The notes under the pieces are model-generated. The model did no database searches. It saw only the letters and a program-made list of their open reading frames with translations, and was not told where the DNA came from. The position numbers and the translations under genes are program-made. A DNA stretch of 64,000 nucleotides from Trileptium ribeirensis. Its lineage: Eukaryota > Nematoda > Enoplea > Enoplida > Thoracostomopsidae. The stretch covers positions 1 to 64,000 of the forward strand of contig JASANE010019509.1 of the NCBI GenBank assembly GCA_030248225.1, read 5' to 3'. Below are positions 58,362 through 64,000 of this stretch, piece after piece. Numbering within the stretch: the first letter of the stretch is position 1; each line of letters begins with the position of its first letter.

Positions 58362-59148
58362 AGACGGACAAAAAATAACTTTTTGCCATATTTGGCGCTA
58401 GCAAAGCTATAGGTAGAAACTCCTGTCGCTTCGCTCGCTTCGTTTCAATGACAATTGCAATTTGAATTTTTTAGCTCAAAATCTAACAAAGCATTGCTAA
58501 AAATTTAAAATGCGATTTACATTTTTTCACCACTTACAATGTGCTAGTTACTTCTTTTACCGTTGGCCGGATCTAAAAGGATTTGTTCTCTTTCTGGCTA
58601 TACTAGTTAGTTAGCATAAGTGTGATGTTGTTGCCTTTATTTCTGTCACATGCGTATTTGTAACGGATAACCGGGATGTCAGTAAGCCATTATTTTAGTC
58701 TTGAGCGCACTATGACCGACTTTACTCCTCATGCAAACTCGTTACACTGACAAATCTGCAGCCAATATGCAAATGTAAAAACTATCTTGTTGTTGGTGTA
58801 TTCCTTAATATTAGTACTATATTCTTTAGCATAAGTAATACATTTCTTAATGTTCAGTACTAAACATTTCCCTAAAATGTCGAACTTCAGAAGAAACCAA
58901 TTATTGCTTAATATTAATATAATTTTGCAATGTTTTTGAAATTTTGCACTGAATTTCAATGACATTCTATGTCATCAATGTTATGGGATGTTTTTCATTG
59001 CATAGTTTTAATGAAATTTAGTGCTTAATATTAGGGTAAAATATTTTTGGTAGTAAGCATGATCAAACACAAACAACTACTAGTAGCCTCCACAAACTCT
59101 CGTTGTGATTTCTAAAATTGCCTCATGCTTTAAGTAAAAACAAAATTA
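58362..59148. other. Unassigned AT-rich DNA
   Basis: Nothing was recognised; no credible frame. Confidence 0.5.
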
Positions 59149-59614
59149 TTGTGTCTTTTCGATTATACTCCCAGCCTGAAACTGATCAATTTTTAAAACA
59201 CGGCGATAATTTGGGTGCCATTTGACTCAGCTCGACGAGCCGGGTCAGAAAATATCAATTTCAGAAATTAAAACAAAATTTTTATCCGAATTTATGGGTC
59301 TCGTTGGTACCCAAAATTTTGAAAAAAATTTTCTCGATAAATGTATAGTTTTAAATACCACTCCAACTAAAATGACGAGCAGAATCTAATAGTGAAAAAT
59401 CAGCTGAATCGGTTCATTGGTTAACGACTTACGCTTATGCTATGCTTGGAACCATTGGGAACGCAAAAAATCAAAAACACTTTTGTCATAAAACATGTCG
59501 AAATGGATACTTGCTGTATCGCATCGTCGAACTGAGTCGAATGGTACCAAAATTATCGATGTACCTTCAAAATTGACCATTGTCGGTCTGGGGGCTATAA
59601 CCGAAAAGACACAA
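59149..59614. mobile_element. Foldback element, best-preserved ends
   Basis: The left end reads TTGTGTCTTTTCGATTATAC, then GATCAATTTTTAAAACACGG and ATAATTTGGGTGCCATTTGA. The reverse complement of the right end reads TTGTGTCTTTTCGGTTATAG, then GGTCAATTTTGAAGGTACAT and ATAATTTTGGTACCATTCGA. The arms pair over roughly 120 bp. The inner phrase CAGCTGAATCGGTTCATTGG matches the element at 44835 (CAGCTGGATCAGTTCATGAG). It is non-coding. No clear target duplication was seen. Confidence 0.85.
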
Positions 59615-59685
59615 ATTCTTTATTGAAACGGAAAATTTTTGATTGTGTATACGTGATGGACCAAGCGTTCAAGTGGTAGTAGTAA

Positions 59686-59849
59686 CAGGGACGTAGCATA
59701 GAGGAAGGGACCGCTCCCCCACCCCATAATCCACCTTCGTGTAAAAATTAACTCATTGTGGTTATAAGAAAATGATTGGAGACGACCGCCCTTCCTACTT
59801 TTTGCCGGCCCTCCTTCCCACTCTTTTTGAAGAGCTTGCGACGCCCCTG
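59686..59849. mobile_element. 164-bp non-autonomous hAT-type element (MITE)
   Basis: The left end is CAGGGACGTAGCA; the reverse complement of the right end is CAGGGGCGTCGCA. The flanks AGTAGTAA and TGTAGCAA agree at six of eight positions, consistent with an aged 8-bp duplication. The interior is GC-rich (CCCCCACCCC, GGCCCTCC). The minus frame of 88 codons across it is not credible. Confidence 0.65.
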
Positions 59850-60989
59850 TGTAGCAACTTGAAACGTCGTCTTTAAGTTGTCTCAATTTTCACAAAACAG
59901 CATGATTGAAGTTTTAATTTCAAGTTCAAAGCAGATTCTACCTATTGCAGTGTCTGTCTCAGCTCGAAACTTAAGCAATGGTGTATAGACTTCCGATTTC
60001 CCAATAAAAAACATTTAAATGTCTAAAAGCAAATTAACTAACGATACATTCTCAGGTTAGCAAATAAAATACAGACATTGCATTTACAGTCAATTCCCTT
60101 ATACTGAACAAAAATTCTCAGTACAGTAAAGATGTATTTATTTCGGTTACCCAATTAACCCAGGGCTAAACAAACACTTCATTGTAATAGTATTTTTACT
60201 ATAAATAAATTTTTACAATAAATAAAAGTGACAAATATACGGTGTCATAATTGTCCGAATTTATTATTTCCTATGTACCGTTGATTTGGCTATGACCAAG
60301 TTTCAGCTGCGACGCCGACCTCTAAGCAAATTTCCGTTCGTTTCTGAACCATATTTGCTGGCGGTTAGCGTATAACTTATTATTTACATAACCACTGTTC
60401 TAAGATATCTTATCCAGCCATTGTTTTTGCGAATTTATTTTTGTAATAACAAGAATCAAGGTTTGATTTTTTGCGGTAGCTGTCAATCGCCCGGCGAGAA
60501 GCTTAGAATTTTTTGTATACCTTATGCATCGAAACTAATATTTTTGCTGGGAAAGTGAGAAATTTAAGGATTTTACGTGTTTGATTTCTAGGATTTCATT
60601 ATTTAAATCTCCTCAGAATATTGAGATATACAGATTAGTTTATACGTTTGAACTATAAAAAGAAGAGTATTTTAGTAATAGAATCTGTATTTTAGAGTGC
60701 GAAAATTTCACAAATGATGTTTCATAAGCTAGGAACGTCAACATAATATCTTCCACCAAAATACATTGTAAAATCGAGCCGTATTTCATATTTAGTAATA
60801 AAACTTATCGCTGCTTCAAAAACATCTACACTCTCCTGTCTTTTACAAGAAAGGTTAAAAGCTCTTAAAAATTAGCAAAATGTTGAAATATTAATCATTT
60901 AGCAATTGTAAGCACGCAGCTATTTTCTGCTCAAAAGTGTGTTTTTGCTATATCAATGATGTTATTTATGAAACAAATTGTGAACTTAC
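59850..60989. other. Unassigned AT-rich DNA, possible intron
   Basis: If the exon at 60990-61138 is real this is its downstream intron on the minus strand. No further exon was recognised in it. Confidence 0.4.
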
Positions 60990-61138
60990 GGCTGCGAAAA
61001 AGACAAATAATTTGAGTAGCAATAAATCGAGTATTGCGGGTCATTGGCTGTTGCAGCTCGAAGGGTTCTGAATCCAGAGTTAAATCCATTTTTGCGAGCC
61101 CAACAATTATGGAATAGCCTGAGTGCAGCACCTTCTGC
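60990..61138 (-). CDS. Candidate internal exon (149 bp) with strong splice sites
   Basis: On the minus strand the acceptor is TACCTTTTTGTCTTACC then AAAGGCAG, with AG at 61140-61139. The donor is CGCAGCC then GTAAGTTC, with GT at 60989-60988. Both are near consensus and a good size apart. Two frames are open across the exon. One reads AEGAALRLFHNCWARKNGFN, then SGFRTLRAATANDPQYSIYC; the other reads QKVLHSGYSIIVGLAKMDLT. I cannot decide the frame without the neighbouring exons, and I recognise neither product. The call rests on the splice signals. Confidence 0.4.
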
Positions 61139-64000
61139 CTGCCTTTGGTAAGACAAAAAGGTATTTATACATAGAAGATACAAAAAATACCGGTGAAACT
61201 TGGCATATAATTTCGCTAGCATATAACGCAAAATTAACAATTCAGTGGATGTACTGCTAGTATATAAAACGTTTTGAAGTAATAGTAATCATAAGTTTAA
61301 CTTACACTTAATTTAATCTCAAACAGCGCTCGTGTTGAGTTTTGTTGACAGTTGACAACTTATCTTAATTGAAAAACTTTACCTCGTTATAAGTAAAGTA
61401 TTAATAATTACAAATATTTTAATTTAATGTACTTGTATAGAAAGGCTTAAAATAGACATTGTAATAAAATTATCTGAGCATTGCGCATGACCAAGTTTCG
61501 CGAAAACGAGCCTATAATTTTAGTAAAGGTTAAGGCTTGTGTTCGATGTCACTAGAATTGCTAATTCACGAAAGTTACTTGAATAGAAAATAGATTGACT
61601 TGATCGATATTGAAATTAAAATTGATTTATTATGTGATATCTGGAAAATTAAAATTCCAAGAAAACTTCTAGATTTTCATAGCTCATAGTTTCATTTTTA
61701 ATGGCGTTACGTCAGCGGAAGATGTGTTTCTGCGACCATCACTGCATTGGGAAAAAATGCCATGATAATTTCGGTATGATTTAGGTCGATAAATTAGAAA
61801 ATCGTGTAACATATAAAGCCTGAATATAATACCTATTCTAACAAGAAATACCTCACATTGGCTCGGGTAGCCTTAAGGCCAGAGCCATCGACTTTACGCT
61901 TATCATTCTATTGATATCTTAATCCATGAATTCTAAGTTTTAAAAATATTTCATTTATATATTAAGCATGTGATCAAAGAAATAGCATTAACTTATCTTA
62001 GCGTATATTTAACAGCGTACTACATAAAAATGTGTTTTACTTTTACTGGAAAAAATATACACATTGTAAAATGCAACGTTGATATCATACGCGAGTGAGC
62101 AATTTTGTAGCCCGTCGCAAAGGCATGCGGCGCCCCACCCCTGTAATAGTCTAAGCGCACTCTATAATTTTCTTTTTGCGGCAAAATCTATAAAACACAG
62201 TTGTTGAAAGAAAATGTATAAAAGCATTTTAAAGCATACATGTCAAATTGTGTATAAAGCCAAACAATACGGATTATTAAATTTTATAGAATATATTAAA
62301 AGGTAACGCTTCACTCCGTTTTGGCACTCCTGGCTATAGTACCGCTTGCGTTTTATGCAATGCTTTCTGAGTGCAAACTTTTGAGTATCACCCTACGTTC
62401 AAATGATTTTGTATCAAAACTGGTCATCTGTCTAAAAATACATATTATATATACGTACATATATGTTTGAGGAGCGGTATCGACAGGGAAAGGTGTCGTC
62501 CCGAGCTCCAAATTTGTCGGTCCGGCGGGTTCCCAGTGCCTATTCCGACCAGAACGACAAAACAAGTTCACTTTCAGTCCACCTACCTGTATTAGCGAGT
62601 TTCAACTAATAATTTGCTATTGTTGCTACATTTGTACTAGCCGGAATATATTTGCGTTATTCTCAGATAGCGCTCAGTTGGGCAAAAAGTTTTAAGCACA
62701 TGTAAATTGTCACTATGCACGATGTTTACATTTTTTATTCGACGCGTAATGGAATCCAGCGGTTAACGAAATTTTGTGCTTACCCGGCTTTGCTCAGTTT
62801 CTACCTGTCTCGTAACATGCACACAAATTGCAGTTTGATTTTGTCCATGCCAGGTAATCCTAACATGTTCAGAGACCTGAAACATGTGTTAGTCCGTACC
62901 GAAGAGTTTGCAAAGCTTGCATCATTAATTTCCAAAAAGAATACATTTATTTTCTCCCAAATGGTACAGTTAAATAAGGGGCCCCTGGAAGCCGAAGGCC
63001 CCTCCATTAAGGAGGTCAGGGTATTAGAATGGCCACTGCGATTTTGAACTAAGTGCTGCGCTATTCTTCACGTACACTATATTAGCCAATAAACAATTTG
63101 AAGTATATCTAATTCATAATTTGCAAAAACGTAGAAAATACTATCACTTTTTGTTGAAAAATTTCAATTTTGTTAAGCATTGATTGAGCAAACGGTTAGG
63201 CATATGCCACAGTTCCGTTGCGCTGAACATATAAACTCAATTCGTTTACTCAAACAATTTACACAAATTTATGGCAAATATATACTATAAACTAAACGTG
63301 ACTAAAATATTATAGATGCTAGAACTACATATAATTACTCCACTAATCAATATCAATATGAATATCAATATGTTTATGTAAAAATTACATCTGAAACGGG
63401 AATGTGTCCAGTCCTCTTATATTTGCTCAGTTTCCAATATATATATTTAAAATTCTAGCTGCAATCAATTACACTCACAGTTACATTAAAGACGTGATGT
63501 AAGCTTCATATTGAAGTTTTTAGGCGGGCAGTACCACACATGGATGTGGCGATAAACGTCGCTATTATTGCAATGCAAAACCCAATGCAATGACAATGCA
63601 CAAGTCTTCGAGCTGCAACATCCAATACGGGTAATAAACGATATACTGCTACTACTACTTAAATGACTTGCAGTATTAGCTTATACCGCATATTACGCTG
63701 GAAAATGGCTTCGAAGGTAGGACTCTTTTTTCCCTTGCTATTTGTCCACATATTTCCGCCAACGTATCTAAAGCAAGCTCACATAAAATATCTATGATTC
63801 AGCAAGTCGGCAAAGATATCTTATAACACACACACATAGGTATAACTGAAATCGTTTCGAAACAGTTACAGTAACAACAGATACGTCTGTGACAACAGGT
63901 TTTTTGAATTTGACGAAGATTAATTTGGATGAGCCAAATTTTAAACATGTCAAAATGCTAGTGAAATTATAGCAGATCGACAATGTAGCAAGATGCTGTG
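61139..64000. other. Unassigned DNA to window end
   Basis: The 110-codon plus frame at 62715-63047 ends in a palindromic GC patch (GGGGCCCCTGGAAG with GAAGGCCCC at 62979-63002). The minus frame at 62353-62571 crosses a short GC patch (62470-62540). Neither has splice signals or a recognised domain. A short (CA)n run lies at 63827-63836. Confidence 0.4.

Noticed and set aside
62715..63047. 110-codon plus-strand gene
   Set aside because: The end falls in a palindromic GC patch, no splice signals, and the opposite strand is also partly open.
1..64000. CRISPR array, bacterial operon or prophage
   Set aside because: No regularly spaced direct repeats with unique spacers, no ribosome-binding-site-led gene clusters; all long frames are retroelement remnants or isolated exons.

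Overview
This 64 kb window is AT-rich, intron- and repeat-dominated eukaryotic DNA. It holds no complete host gene, no rRNA, no CRISPR array and no bacterial-style operon. The mixture of transposons (RTE-like and CR1-like LINEs, a Gypsy LTR element, several short hAT-type elements, foldback elements, tRNA-derived SINE fragments) and the isolated exons with GT/AG signals point to an invertebrate animal. The phrasing of the LINE endonuclease and reverse transcriptase fragments reminds me of platyhelminth (trematode-like) elements. That assignment is an inference and was not tested by any search.

Layout. 1-8.6 kb: unassigned DNA with a 95-bp tandem duplication, a tRNA-like fragment, a ~30-bp minisatellite beside a 14-bp hairpin, and a GC-rich patch. 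8.6-12.1 kb: three candidate host open frames on the minus strand (8671-9108, 9200-9424, 11751-12074) around a decayed plus-strand RTE-like LINE (9.61-11.73 kb). 13-20 kb: a foldback element, a SINE fragment, possible inverted-repeat DNA, and a 350-bp tandem duplication ending in a (CA)n tract. 21.98-22.47 kb: the best host coding candidate, a first exon of a Ser/Thr/Asn-rich protein ending in a clean splice donor. 23-31 kb: a near-identical 101-bp tandem duplication and a 144-bp hAT-type element in otherwise anonymous DNA. 31.3-36.2 kb: two CR1-like LINE copies, the first split by a 788-bp hAT-type element with a perfect 8-bp target duplication. 40.1-42.0 kb: a 351-bp tandem duplication whose second copy is split by a 1181-bp hAT-type element, also with a perfect 8-bp target duplication. 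43.5-45.5 kb: a CR1-like LINE 3' end with a (TTG)n tail, then a foldback element with a central 18-bp perfect hairpin. 47.6-50.9 kb: tandem repeats, a short inverted-repeat element, a possible exon and a GC-rich patch. 51.53-56.32 kb: a minus-strand Gypsy element with a 5-bp target duplication, a full 3' LTR, a truncated 5' LTR and broken gag-pol. 57.8-61.1 kb: a SINE fragment, another foldback element, a 164-bp hAT-type element and two candidate minus-strand exons.

The genes do not form a pathway. The region is best read as intron or intergenic sequence in which mobile elements have inserted into each other and into local tandem duplications. The structural findings I trust most are the insertions whose flanks show matching target duplications, the foldback family, and the two or three exons with strong splice sites. 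Host exon functions are not identified.
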